64,000 nt of DNA, from contig NZ_JASBQE010000038.1 in the NCBI RefSeq assembly GCF_029960785.1, forward strand, positions 44,602-108,601, written 5' to 3'. The stretch is from Polyangium sp. 15x6. GTDB taxonomy: Bacteria; Myxococcota_A; Polyangia; Polyangiales; Polyangiaceae. The translations under genes and the position numbers were made by a program. Shown in pieces: positions 8,328 through 16,978 of this stretch; positions within the stretch are counted from its first letter, which is position 1, and every line of letters starts with the position of its first letter. The notes below the pieces were generated by a model, which searched no databases, had not been told where the DNA came from, and saw only the letters and a list, made by a program, of their open reading frames with translations.

Positions 8328-8590
8328 CTTCAAGGACGGTCACCACGGGCTCCCAGCGACGGCCGATGCTGACGAGCTTACGATCACCCATCAGCGTTGG
8401 GAGGAGATCGCGTTTGGTGACGGTCATGCTTAGTCCTTGGGGTCCGGTCGGGGACATCAAAGACTGTGCTGGGACGCACGTCAACAGGGATGTTGACGCA
8501 GGGGGCCCCGAAGGCTGCGCCCCCTCTTGGAGGACCCCATGCAAATATATCCTGTAAGATCGCTCGTTTGATCCTGCTTCTAGCCGCCCG

Positions 8591-8640
8591 AGCGGTACAC
8601 AATCAGATCCCTCTTGCCGCTTCCGCTTCCGCCTCCGCTC
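8591..8640 (+). repeat. Dispersed CTTCCG-rich repeat, copy 3
   Basis: Lead agcggtacacaatcagatcc followed by ctcttgccgcttccgcttcc and cctccgctc. It ends three bases before the stop codon side of the YhhN-like gene and separates that gene from the cassette region. Confidence 0.8.
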
Positions 8641-8643
8641 AGC

Positions 8644-9348
8644 CTACGCTCGGCACACTTGCGCGGCCTTCGGCGCCTCTGCCTCGCTCTGGGGCGGCGC
8701 GGAGCCTCGAAAAATCAGGTATTGTCCCACGTAGTACGTCGAAAGAATCCAGACCCGCCCAAGGGGCACGGGGCAGACCCAGCGATTCACGCCGATAAGC
8801 GAGTCCGATATCACGAAGAAGAGCGCGCCGGCACAGAGGACGCGCGAAGCGTGGTCCTTCGGCTCGACGAAGGCGCGCTCGCTCGCCCGGCCGAGCATGG
8901 ACGAGATGGCGATCGCATAAGCCGTGATCGGCACGTGCAGGGCCTCCGGCGCGCGGCCAGATCCGACGAGGATCCACCACATGAACCCGCCGAAGACGAG
9001 GGCCGGGAGCATGGGGAGCCCGGCGCCTGCCGCGCGCTTAGGCAAACCCATCCCGGCAAGATAAAAGAGGTGCGCGACGAAGAACGCCCCGAGCCCGGCC
9101 ACGAATACGCTATCGATGAGGGCGTCCGCGATGAGCGACGCGAAGAGCCCAAGCCCGACGAGCCCCGCGAGCCGCCCCTGCCGCTCGCGCAGACGAGCGG
9201 CGCAAAGCAGAACAAGGGGTACGAGCTTCACGAGGCGCGTCGCGATCGCGCCCGGCGCGAGCGCGGCGAGCAGACACGCAGCCACCGCGCTCGCGAGGAA
9301 CGCCGCGAAAAAGAGCGCCTCGCGGCGCCGTGACAAAGCCCGATCCAT
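8644..9348 (-). CDS. YhhN family lysoplasmalogenase-like membrane protein
   Basis: A 234-residue integral membrane protein with about eight spans. Conserved YhhN/TMEM86 features are visible: LASLIADALIDS-like acid residues in the middle of the chain (GLFASLIADALI) and a C-terminal AGALFFVISDSLIGVNRW segment. The family hydrolyses the vinyl-ether bond of lysoplasmalogens. Plasmalogens and other ether lipids are prominent in myxobacteria, so the role is plausible. The start ATG at 9348 is divergent from the GFA gene with little space. The C-terminal 20 residues are polar. Confidence 0.8.
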   Translation of the reverse strand: MDRALSRRREALFFAAFLASAVAACLLAALAPGAIATRLVKLVPLVLLCAARLRERQGRLAGLVGLGLFASLIADALIDSVFVAGLGAFFVAHLFYLAGMGLPKRAAGAGLPMLPALVFGGFMWWILVGSGRAPEALHVPITAYAIAISSMLGRASERAFVEPKDHASRVLCAGALFFVISDSLIGVNRWVCPVPLGRVWILSTYYVGQYLIFRGSAPPQSEAEAPKAAQVCRA

Positions 9349-9383
9349 GGCGCGAGCCTACCACTGATCCTAGAATGCGCGGC

Positions 9384-9779
9384 ATGAACATCCGTCGCGC
9401 TTCTTGCTGCTGTGGTCAGCTCGTCGTCACCTGCAAAGGTGATCCCGTTCGCGTTTCGATGTGCCACTGCTTCGCCTGCCAGAAGCGCACGGGAAGCGTC
9501 TTCGGTGCCCAGGCCCGCTTCAAGACGGAGGAGGTCACCGTCGAAGGACGGTCCACCGACTACCTTCGCATCGGCGATGAAGGCAATCGCATCCACTTCC
9601 ACTTCTGTCCGGACTGCGGCTCGACGGTCTACTACCGGTTCGAAAGCGCTCCGGAGCTCACCGCGGTCACCGTCGGAGCATTCGCCGATTCGACGTTTCC
9701 CGCGCCCGTCTTTTCCGTGTACGAAGATCGAAAGCACGCGTGGGTCGTCGTGCCCGAAGGCGCCGAGCACATGGCTTGA
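9384..9779 (+). CDS. GFA/CENP-V family zinc protein
   Basis: A 131-residue protein with all three zinc motifs of the GFA (glutathione-dependent formaldehyde-activating enzyme-like) fold: SCCCGQL near the start, CHCFACQKRTG, and CPDCGSTVYYRF. The strand after the last motif (ELTAVTVGAFAD) is typical. Most members have no proven formaldehyde activity, so only the family is certain. I chose ATG 9384 (MNIRRASCC); ATG 9375 adds three residues, and one at 9330 would overlap the divergent YhhN-like gene. It is a single cytoplasmic gene with a CTTCCG repeat 160 bases downstream. Confidence 0.85.
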   Translation: MNIRRASCCCGQLVVTCKGDPVRVSMCHCFACQKRTGSVFGAQARFKTEEVTVEGRSTDYLRIGDEGNRIHFHFCPDCGSTVYYRFESAPELTAVTVGAFADSTFPAPVFSVYEDRKHAWVVVPEGAEHMA

Positions 9780-9936
9780 TCGAGTCGCCGCTACGAGCAC
9801 GCCCGAGCGCGTGCGTGGGCGCATGCGCCCGGACGCCCCGTCGCGATGTCGGTGGCACTCGGGATAGGGAAAGGAATGCGCGAACCTGGCAAGGTCCATG
9901 GTCTATTCGGCACTCGACCTACCCACCTTCCTCAAC

Positions 9937-10003
9937 AGCGGTATACGAACAAATCCCGCTTGCCGCTTCCGCCTCCAAACCCGTTTCCGCCCCCGCTTGC
10001 GCT
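9937..10003 (+). repeat. Dispersed CTTCCG-rich repeat, copy 4
   Basis: A diverged copy: lead agcggtatacgaacaaatcc, then cgcttgccgcttccgcctcc, then hexamers with aaacccgtttccg interruptions. It lies between the GFA gene and the toxin relic. Confidence 0.7.
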
Positions 10004-10027
10004 CCTATCGCATGAGGGTCACGCTGT

Positions 10028-10319
10028 TCAGCGGATCTTCCACGTGTCCGGATGACGCCGCATGGGCATGACCGCGATGATTTCTATTCTACCACGGGTT
10101 TCATGGTAAAGGATGCCATAAGGAAAACGCCGGGTCTGACAGAGCAGCGCACACGCTCCGAGCGTTTTGGCCATGCTGCCGGCATATCGCAAATACGCGA
10201 GATGGTCGTCTCGACCTCGTCGAGGAATTCCTCGCCCGACCCTCGGCTCGCGACGCATGAAAGCGGATTGCATCTCGCAGCTCTTTGCGGGCCGCCGGGT
10301 GGAAAAAGAACCGATTCAC
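10028..10319 (-). pseudogene. RelE/ParE-type toxin, broken in three frames
   Basis: The protein is spread over three minus-strand frames in the right order. The first piece, from a GTG at 10319, is NRFFFHPAARKELRDAIRFH. The second is GEEFLDEVETTISRICDMP. The third is RRFPYGILYHETRGRIEII, ending in RRHPDTWKIR. Joined, they give a full-length toxin of about 95 residues of the RelE/ParE superfamily (the FPYxIxY and HxxRxPxxW features are present). At least two frameshifts are needed, so it is inactive. The GTG start overlaps the TGA of a preceding small frame, the usual antitoxin-toxin coupling. Confidence 0.75.
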
Positions 10320-10402
10320 CGAAGACTCGCCCGAAGCTCGCGCAGGACTTCGGCACCATCGAGGTGCAGGGTCGACCGGGCTTGGGCACGGTTCTTGACG
10401 TA
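10316..10402 (-). pseudogene. Fragment of the partner antitoxin
   Basis: A short minus-strand frame ends LHLDGAEVLRELRASLR with TGA at 10318-10316, overlapping the toxin's GTG. The C-terminal helix pattern and the GTGA overlap fit the antitoxin of a RelE/ParE pair. No intact N-terminal DNA-binding half can be found upstream. Confidence 0.4.
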
Positions 10403-10524
10403 CTGCGTTCGAGCGCGTCGTGCACCTACCACCACGACCCCGAAACTCTTTCGAAGGCGTGCTGCACGGGAAAAAATCTCCGCGCAGGAACCGACGCGCC
10501 GTGCGCGGTGTCGTTCGCCGTACG

Positions 10525-12069
10525 ATGGGCCCCTTGCTGCGTTCTCTCTCCCTTTTGTGCTGCACAGCGGTCACGTTTTCTGCCTGCGTGCGGCCCGTTG
10601 TCACGCACACCGCTCCGCCCGCAACCACGTCGACCGCAAGCTCCGCCACCGGCCCGACGAGCGCCGCCGAGGAGCCGCACGTCGCAAACGTGCTCCGCGG
10701 CCTGCGCCCGCACGTCGAGATCGCCGGCCGGCCGCCCGTCCGCTGGACCCTCGAAGAGCGCATGGCCCACCACCACGTGCCCGGCGTCAGCATCGCCGTC
10801 ATCGAGGGCGGGCGCATCGCGTGGGCCCGCGGCTTCGGCGTGAAGACGGCCGGCTCGGCCGACCCGAAGGACGCGGTCACGCCCGACACGCTCTTCCAGG
10901 CCGGGTCCATCAGCAAACCCGTCACCGCCACGGCGATGCTCCGCCTCGTCGAGCGCGGGACGCTCGAGCTCGACACCGACGTCAACCGCTACCTCACCAC
11001 GTGGAAGGTGCCCGACAACGAGCACACCGAGAAGGAGAAGGTCACCCTCCGCCGGCTCGCCAGCCACACCGCCGGGCTCACCAACCACGGCTTCCCGGGC
11101 TACGAGCGGAACCAGCCGATCCCGACGCTCGTGCAGATCCTGAACGGGACGGCTCCGGCGAACACCGGGTCGGTGCGCGTCGACGCCGTCCCGGGCTCGA
11201 TCTCGCGCTACTCCGGCGGCGGGACGCTCGTGATGCAGCTCCTCATGATGGACGTCATCGGCAAGCCCTTCCCTGCCCTCATGCAGGAGCTCGTGTTCGG
11301 GCCGGCCGGGATGACCCACAGCACCTTCGAGCAGCCTCTGCCCGCCGCGCGCGCGGGCGAGGCGGCCAGCGCCCACCTCGGCGAGGGCGAGACGATCCCC
11401 GGCGGGTGGCACGTGTATCCGGAGATGGCCCCGGCCGGGCTCTGGACGACGGCGAGCGATCTCGCCCGGTTGGCGATCGCGATCGCCGACGCGCACGCCG
11501 GGCGGTCCAAGGCGCTGCTCTCGCAGGCGACGGCCGAGCAGATGCTCACGCCGGTGAAGGACGGCATCGGGCTCGGGCCCTATATCAGCGGGAGCGGTCG
11601 CTCGCTGCAGTTCGGGCACGGCGGCACCACCACGGGGTTCCTCTGCAGCTTCACGATGTACCCGGAGATCGGCGTGGGCGCGGTGGTGATGACGAACAAC
11701 GAAGAAGGCGGGCAGGCCCTGCTCCCCGAGATCCAGCTCGCGCTGGCCGCGGAGTACGGCTGGCCGGATAGCGAGCCGATGCGCGTGACGGCCATCGAGC
11801 TCAGTACGGCGTCGGCGGCCGGCGTCGCGGGCAGCTACGCGCTGCCGTTCGGTCTGGGCGAAACGGCGGAGGTGAAGCAAGAGGGCGGGCGCCTCGTGCT
11901 GCACGCGCCGAGGCTCCCCAAGGAGGAGCTCATCCCGCTGTCGGAGACCGAGTTCGTGATGGGGACGATGGGCTGGCGCGTGACGTTCAAGCGCGAGGCA
12001 GGCGGCAAGGCGACCGGGATGACCGTGGACGGGGGGGGGATGGTCGTCGAGGCGACGAGGAAGCCGTAG
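10525..12069 (+). CDS. Serine hydrolase lipoprotein, beta-lactamase/class C fold
   Basis: A 514-residue protein. The signal peptide ends in the lipobox FSAC (Cys21), so it is predicted to be lipid-anchored. The PF00144-type catalytic domain follows a Thr/Ala-rich linker: SxxK is S128-I-S-K131 (QAGSISKPVTA), the second motif region is SRYSGGG, and the third is FGHGGTTTG. The C-terminal part (about residues 415-514) is a small beta domain as in Pab87-like or lipocalin-tailed relatives. Such proteins are D-peptidases, esterases or related hydrolases rather than true resistance lactamases. ATG 10525 was chosen for the signal peptide. The open frame extends upstream to 10420 but overlaps the antitoxin fragment. 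Confidence 0.85.
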   Translation: MGPLLRSLSLLCCTAVTFSACVRPVVTHTAPPATTSTASSATGPTSAAEEPHVANVLRGLRPHVEIAGRPPVRWTLEERMAHHHVPGVSIAVIEGGRIAWARGFGVKTAGSADPKDAVTPDTLFQAGSISKPVTATAMLRLVERGTLELDTDVNRYLTTWKVPDNEHTEKEKVTLRRLASHTAGLTNHGFPGYERNQPIPTLVQILNGTAPANTGSVRVDAVPGSISRYSGGGTLVMQLLMMDVIGKPFPALMQELVFGPAGMTHSTFEQPLPAARAGEAASAHLGEGETIPGGWHVYPEMAPAGLWTTASDLARLAIAIADAHAGRSKALLSQATAEQMLTPVKDGIGLGPYISGSGRSLQFGHGGTTTGFLCSFTMYPEIGVGAVVMTNNEEGGQALLPEIQLALAAEYGWPDSEPMRVTAIELSTASAAGVAGSYALPFGLGETAEVKQEGGRLVLHAPRLPKEELIPLSETEFVMGTMGWRVTFKREAGGKATGMTVDGGGMVVEATRKP

Positions 12070-12300
12070 CAAGCGGACGGGGGCGGCGCGCTCGAGGTGA
12101 AGCGGCCGCCTCCTGCTCGCGGATGGCGCTCGTCACGCCGCTCGCGGACCAGCCCGACGCTGGTGTTGGCCTTCTTCTGGGAACCCGATCGCGCATCCCG
12201 GGCCCAAGGCATTCTCACCTCGGCGGGCTCTACGCAGATGACCAACCTGGGCGGGGTCGATGATTGGGACAGGAGGTAGAAAGGACCGGCGCTCGAGGCT

Positions 12301-14742
12301 TCAGTTGGGAGCGCCCGGGGTGAGGTTCGAGCAGGTGCTCCAGTCGACCGAGGCGTTGTCCGTATCGGCGCCGTTCGGCAAGCGGCAAAGCGAGCGGGTC
12401 ACGGTGTTGCTATCCGCGGTGGCGAACGCCGTCCCCTCCACCAGGCTCACGGTGCCCACGCCCGGAATGCTCGCCGCGGTGACGTTGCCCTCGTAGGAGA
12501 GCTTGTCGACGACGCTCGAGCCGCACACCAGCGCCACGCCCTCCGTATCGTTCTGAATGACATTCGCCGACGTCGCGAAATTGATTCTCTTCGCGCCGGC
12601 GGGCACCGCCACCGCGCTCGACCCGACCACGAGGTATTGCCCGGCGGCGAGGGAGCCGGCCGGGCTCAGATCGAACGTGCCATAGGCAGCGCCATTCGAG
12701 CCGTTGACGAGGAGCAGCGAGCACCCGGAGAGGCTGACGGCGCCGCCGGCCGGGTTGTAGATCTCGACGTATTCGGCGCTATCCGTGCCGACGGTGTCAT
12801 AGTCGATCTCGTTGATCACGAGGTCGGCGGTGGTGGCCAGCGGCGCGGTGAACGAGCCTTTCAGGGTGACGCCCGAGTAGGGGAGGAAGAAGGTGTTGAG
12901 CTCTACATAATAGGTCCCAGCCTGGATGTTCGAGACCGTGCAGCTCTGCGCGCTTCCGTTGCCGATCAGGAAGCAATCATTGGGCGACGCCGACGAGCCG
13001 AAAAAGACGGACATCAAGTAGCCGTTGCTGGCGCCGCCGCTGATCTGGAAGGCCAGGTTCGTGGCGCCCGCCGGGACGTCGAGCGAATAATACTTCGTCT
13101 CGCCAATGCCGCCGCTGAGGTTGCTGAGCGGCACGTTGTTCTGGAGCGGCGTTGCAGGGGGCGGAGGCGGCGGGACGACGCCGACGGCGTCCCAGGCCTT
13201 GGTGACCGAGTCGATCTCCGCCTGGGTGAACCCGAGCTGCGTCGCCGCCTGCACCGTCGCGTTCTTGGCGTCGAGGAAGCTGGAGCTCGAGGTCAGGATG
13301 TCGACGTTCGCCTTGTAGAAGACGCGGGCGGCCTTGAGGATGCCGATCCCAGTCACGTTGACGGAGGACTTGCCCTGCGGGTGGGTGCCGCCCTGCGAGA
13401 GGAGGTAAAACGCCAGATTGGCGATGCCCGAGCTGAGGTGGACGTCGGCGGAGCCGGCGCTACTGTTGTAGAAATCGAGGGATTCGCCGTCCTGGGCGGG
13501 GTTGGCCATGTAGCGCAGGCCGTCGCCCGGGATCGCCGGCGTCCATACCTCATCGCCCACGATCCACGTCTTGCCATTCACCACCTGGCCATCGCGGTAC
13601 CATTCGCAGACCGCGCCGAAGATGTCGCTCATCGCCTCGTTCAGGCCGCCGGACTCGCCCGAGTAGGTGAGGTTCGATTCGCTGCCAGTGACAGCGTGGG
13701 TGAGCTCGTGGGCCGTCACATCCATGGAGTGAGCCAGGCTCGAGGAGGTCACGCCGTCCCCGTCGCCATACACCATCTGCGTCCCGTCCCAGAACGCGTT
13801 GACGTAGTCGATGCTGTAATGAACGGAGCTGACGAGCGCAGCGCCCGCGTTGTTGTAGGAGTCGCGGCCGAACAAATTCTTGTAGCAATCGTACGTCTTG
13901 CCGAGCCAGTCATAGTTGACGTTGACGGTGGTGTCGCTGCTCGCTGCCTGACCCTCGCTCCGCACCAGCGTGCCCGGGAGGACGGGGAAACCCGGGAGCT
14001 CGGGTAAATTGCCGGCCGTATACACCTGCCGATTCTTGGCGGTGTGGATGTGCGGTATCCGGAGCGCGATCGAGCCGTCCGCCGCGTCCACGAGCACGGT
14101 GTCCCGCACCGGAGTCCCGTCCTCGAGCCGGCCGCGGACGTCGACTCGATACACGAGCGCGAGCCGCTTTCCGGCAGCGTAATAGGCGAGCGGCGCCTCG
14201 CCCTCCACGGAGACGTCCGCCGCCTCGGTACCGTCCCGGGCCGCGCCGAGCGCGTCCGAAAGCTCGATGGTGGGCACCTCGTCCGCCGGTAGGTCGCTCC
14301 GCGCGCCGCCGTTTGCCGCGATGATCACCCCGTCCCGCACATGAAGCACGAGCTCCGCGCCGATGACGGGCAAGCCGTTCTTGGTCTGCGAGAAGCGGAA
14401 GTGGTGGTCCCCCTGCTCGTCGGTCCGGGCACGCCGGAGCGAGAGCTCGCTCGCGTCCGCGCGGAACACCGGGGCGATGTCCGAGAGAACCGCGCCGAAA
14501 TCTGTCTTTTCGACGTGATCCGCCGTCGCGAGTAGGCCCAGGTTCCCTGTGACGAACCGCGGGATCGCGTCGTCGTCGAGCTGCACCACCTCCGCATCTG
14601 GCAGCGCTGCCAGATGCGCTGGGATGTCCGAGCCGTGCCTGTCGCGCAAATCGTCCACCCCCGCGTCCGTACCTTGGCATGCCGCCGCGGCAAGGATCAC
14701 CGTAGCCACACCAAGACCCCGAATGAGTTTATTGCGAAGCAA
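12301..14742 (-). CDS. M4 thermolysin-like metalloprotease with lamin-tail domain
   Basis: An 813-residue secreted protease. A TTG start at 14742 is supported by AAGGAG seven bases upstream; the frame could also open at ATG 14784. Residues 1-22 form a lipoprotein-like signal (LAAAACQG). An FTP/PepSY-type propeptide comes next (residues about 60-220), then the catalytic domain with HELTH at 345-349 and the third ligand in GGLNEAMSD (Glu369), spacing as in thermolysin. A pre-peptidase-type C-terminal domain (about 530-650) and a lamin-tail domain starting at LVINEIDYD end the protein. Such enzymes degrade extracellular protein, which fits a predatory lifestyle. No operon partner is visible. Confidence 0.92.
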   Translation of the reverse strand: MLRNKLIRGLGVATVILAAAACQGTDAGVDDLRDRHGSDIPAHLAALPDAEVVQLDDDAIPRFVTGNLGLLATADHVEKTDFGAVLSDIAPVFRADASELSLRRARTDEQGDHHFRFSQTKNGLPVIGAELVLHVRDGVIIAANGGARSDLPADEVPTIELSDALGAARDGTEAADVSVEGEAPLAYYAAGKRLALVYRVDVRGRLEDGTPVRDTVLVDAADGSIALRIPHIHTAKNRQVYTAGNLPELPGFPVLPGTLVRSEGQAASSDTTVNVNYDWLGKTYDCYKNLFGRDSYNNAGAALVSSVHYSIDYVNAFWDGTQMVYGDGDGVTSSSLAHSMDVTAHELTHAVTGSESNLTYSGESGGLNEAMSDIFGAVCEWYRDGQVVNGKTWIVGDEVWTPAIPGDGLRYMANPAQDGESLDFYNSSAGSADVHLSSGIANLAFYLLSQGGTHPQGKSSVNVTGIGILKAARVFYKANVDILTSSSSFLDAKNATVQAATQLGFTQAEIDSVTKAWDAVGVVPPPPPPATPLQNNVPLSNLSGGIGETKYYSLDVPAGATNLAFQISGGASNGYLMSVFFGSSASPNDCFLIGNGSAQSCTVSNIQAGTYYVELNTFFLPYSGVTLKGSFTAPLATTADLVINEIDYDTVGTDSAEYVEIYNPAGGAVSLSGCSLLLVNGSNGAAYGTFDLSPAGSLAAGQYLVVGSSAVAVPAGAKRINFATSANVIQNDTEGVALVCGSSVVDKLSYEGNVTAASIPGVGTVSLVEGTAFATADSNTVTRSLCRLPNGADTDNASVDWSTCSNLTPGAPN

Positions 14743-15092
14743 TGCCGTCTCCTTTGTATCCGTCGAGCCGCGCTCGATTGACACATGATTGCCGTGGCCT
14801 CCGCGCAGTCATGCACTGGGCCGGGTCTCGAGCGCTGTCCCACGAGCGCATCGAGCTGGCGGAGGCAGTATGCGTCGAGGAGAGGAGCGCCGCCGGTTAC
14901 GAGCGGTTACGTCACACGCACGCGAAGGCGGCAAGCCTTACGGGCGCGCCAAGGTGTCAGAGGCCCCGCCTGTGCGGGGCACCACCCGCTCAGCCGCCAG
15001 TCGGCTGTTCTTGGCGTGGCGGTCGTCGACGATGATCTCCACGGCGCTGCCGGCACGCGCGCCGATTTCTCCATGGTTGGAACATCGGCGCA
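14743..15092. other. Intergenic stretch between M4 protease start and hydrolase end
   Basis: About 350 bases. It holds the M4 leader and ribosome-binding site (AAGGAGA, 14748-14754) and a perfect 7-bp hairpin with a 4-base loop at 14963-14980 (gccccgc/gcggggc). The hairpin lies about 110 bases downstream of the CocE-like gene. It has no T-run and may or may not terminate transcription. No gene is supported. Confidence 0.45.
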
Positions 15093-16640
15093 TCACCTCC
15101 GCGGCAACGACACATAGGACGGGTCGCCCGGCGGCGAGACGAACGTCAGCTCGGTGGATCGGTCCTCCATATCGACGTAGAGCGGGTCGACGGTGTCGAG
15201 GACGAGCGTGAGGCGATTGCCTTTCGGCACGTCGTAGGCCGTGACGAAGAAGTCCGTGTCCACGGGATAAATCCAGCCGGCCACCGCCTCGGGAATCGTG
15301 AAGGGCACGTGCGTCACGAGGTGCCCCATCCCCAGCGTGTCCGTATCGTAGAGGTATGCGATCACCGTCGTCGGCCCGGAGCTCCCCGGCGCGATCGTCA
15401 CGTGCAGATGCGCGGCCCCGCGCAGGCGCAGCGCGCTCTCCAGCACATCCGACTGCCAGACGCCCGCGTTCCTGCGGTTCACGGCGGCGATCGACACCGG
15501 CTGCGCCTCGCCCATGAACACCTCGCTCGCGACCGTGTCCACGCCCGTGACGATCGGCCAGCGCCAGCCTGTCCACGCGCTCGAGACCAGAGCGCCCTCG
15601 CCGCTCGGCCGCTCTACCTGGCCCAGGAAGTAATGTGTGGAGCCCGTCGCAATCGCGCTCCACGTGGGATACGTCTCGTAACCGCCCTGGTTCCGGGGCT
15701 GGATCTGGACCGGATCCTCCGCGGTGATGCTGGTGTTCATGCCCTGCAAGAAATGGTCGAACCAGCGGTGCACGTTGCGCCAGAGGTCCTCGGGCTGGCC
15801 GATCAAGCCGGGCGTCTCCGCCGTGCCGTGCCCGCCCGGGCGGAGCTCGAGCCGCTTGGGCCCCCGCAATTGCGTGAAGAAGTCGGCGATCGGGTTCGGC
15901 GCGAACACGCGATCGTTGTATGCATTCGCCATGAAGATCGCGGGGCGGTTCGTGTTGATGCGGTCGAGATACCTTGCGGGGCTGCGCGCCTCCATGAAGG
16001 AGACGACCGCAGGGATGTCTTCGTTGTTGAAGAAATGACGGAGCATTTCCTGCATCTCCGGCGACGGCCGCCCTGTGAGGGCGGCCGTGAACGCAAGCAC
16101 CCCCCCACGTACGTGGCGGGTCTGGTTCCCGAGCATCGAGGAGGGGAGGTCGGTCCAGCCGCTCATGCTGGCGACCGCGCGGATCCGCGCATCGAACGCC
16201 GCGCCGAGCAGGCTGAGGCCCGCGCCGTACGAGATTCCCCCCACGCCAATACGCGCCGGGTCGGTGGGGGTGTTCGTGAGCAGCCAGTCGATGACGACGC
16301 TCACGTCGCTGATGTCCTTGGGCCCGCCCATGTCGATCGTGCCCCCCGAGCCGTAAAAACCGCGCGGGGTATACAGGAGCACCACGTACCCGGCTTCGGC
16401 GAACTCTTGGGCTTGCAGCAGATACTCGATGTTTGGAAATGCCCAGCTCGTGATGAAAATGACCCCCGGCCGTGGTCCCGGTGTATCCGGCACGAAGACG
16501 CTTGCAACGAGGGCCGCTCCGTCGCGCGCGCTGATATTGACGCCGCGCAAGGACGTGTCGGCCTGTGCAGCGCCGGCCCCCATGCCGAGCGAGAGGACCG
16601 TGGCAAAGACGACGATTGCACGCAGCCAGGATGGCGACAT
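15093..16640 (-). CDS. Secreted alpha/beta hydrolase, CocE/X-Pro peptidase-like
   Basis: A 515-residue protein. Residues 1-27 are a signal peptide ending AAQA. The N-terminal half is an alpha/beta hydrolase: oxyanion strand GVIFITSWAF, nucleophile elbow GGISYGAG with Ser137, and a late His in RPGGHGTAETP. The C-terminal half (from about residue 360) is a jelly-roll domain as in CocE and PepX (S15 family), with the closing segment DTDFFVTAYDVPKGNRL. The family cleaves esters or X-Pro dipeptides, and the substrate here is unknown. ATG 16640 was chosen because it starts the signal peptide; the frame upstream is shadow sequence. It is a single gene. Confidence 0.85.
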   Translation of the reverse strand: MSPSWLRAIVVFATVLSLGMGAGAAQADTSLRGVNISARDGAALVASVFVPDTPGPRPGVIFITSWAFPNIEYLLQAQEFAEAGYVVLLYTPRGFYGSGGTIDMGGPKDISDVSVVIDWLLTNTPTDPARIGVGGISYGAGLSLLGAAFDARIRAVASMSGWTDLPSSMLGNQTRHVRGGVLAFTAALTGRPSPEMQEMLRHFFNNEDIPAVVSFMEARSPARYLDRINTNRPAIFMANAYNDRVFAPNPIADFFTQLRGPKRLELRPGGHGTAETPGLIGQPEDLWRNVHRWFDHFLQGMNTSITAEDPVQIQPRNQGGYETYPTWSAIATGSTHYFLGQVERPSGEGALVSSAWTGWRWPIVTGVDTVASEVFMGEAQPVSIAAVNRRNAGVWQSDVLESALRLRGAAHLHVTIAPGSSGPTTVIAYLYDTDTLGMGHLVTHVPFTIPEAVAGWIYPVDTDFFVTAYDVPKGNRLTLVLDTVDPLYVDMEDRSTELTFVSPPGDPSYVSLPRR

Positions 16641-16864
16641 GGTTTGGGTCAAACCTGCGGAGATCGACCGGCTGCGCCAAGTCGCCTTGCGCCCACGTGG
16701 CTCGCGCGGAGCAGGGCACGCAGCCGGCCCGCGAGATGCTGCTGTTCGGGGTAGACGAGGAAGAACTCCATGTCCTACCCAGCGGACCACGCTGGAAGAA
16801 GCTGGACGAGGCGCCCGGCAGCCGACCGTATCGCGCCAGCGCCTCCTGGGCGTCTCGAATCGCT

Positions 16865-16915
16865 CCCGTTCCCGCTTCCGCCTCCGCTTCCGCTACCGCT
16901 TCCGCATCTTTTCCC
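16865..16915 (+). repeat. CTTCCG-rich repeat, copy 5, upstream of kinase
   Basis: The hexamer tract cccgcttccgcctccgcttc continues with cgctaccgcttccgc. It lacks the agcggta lead of the other copies. The kinase's open frame runs through it (as Ala-Ser repeats), but translation probably starts later, at 16979. Confidence 0.6.
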
Positions 16916-16978
16916 GCCTCGGCCCGCCCCCTCTCCGTCCCGCTTGCCTATCCTGCGCTGTATCGGCATCCTCTCGCC

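Noticed and set aside
14963..14980. Rho-independent terminator
   Set aside because: The 7-bp hairpin is perfect but has no T-tract and lies over 100 bases from the stop, so it is noted only as a hairpin.
16565..16978. N-terminal extension of the first kinase by about 138 residues
   Set aside because: It translates a CTTCCG repeat and shadow sequence of the divergent hydrolase gene; the GTG at 16979 aligns with the start of the paralogous kinase.
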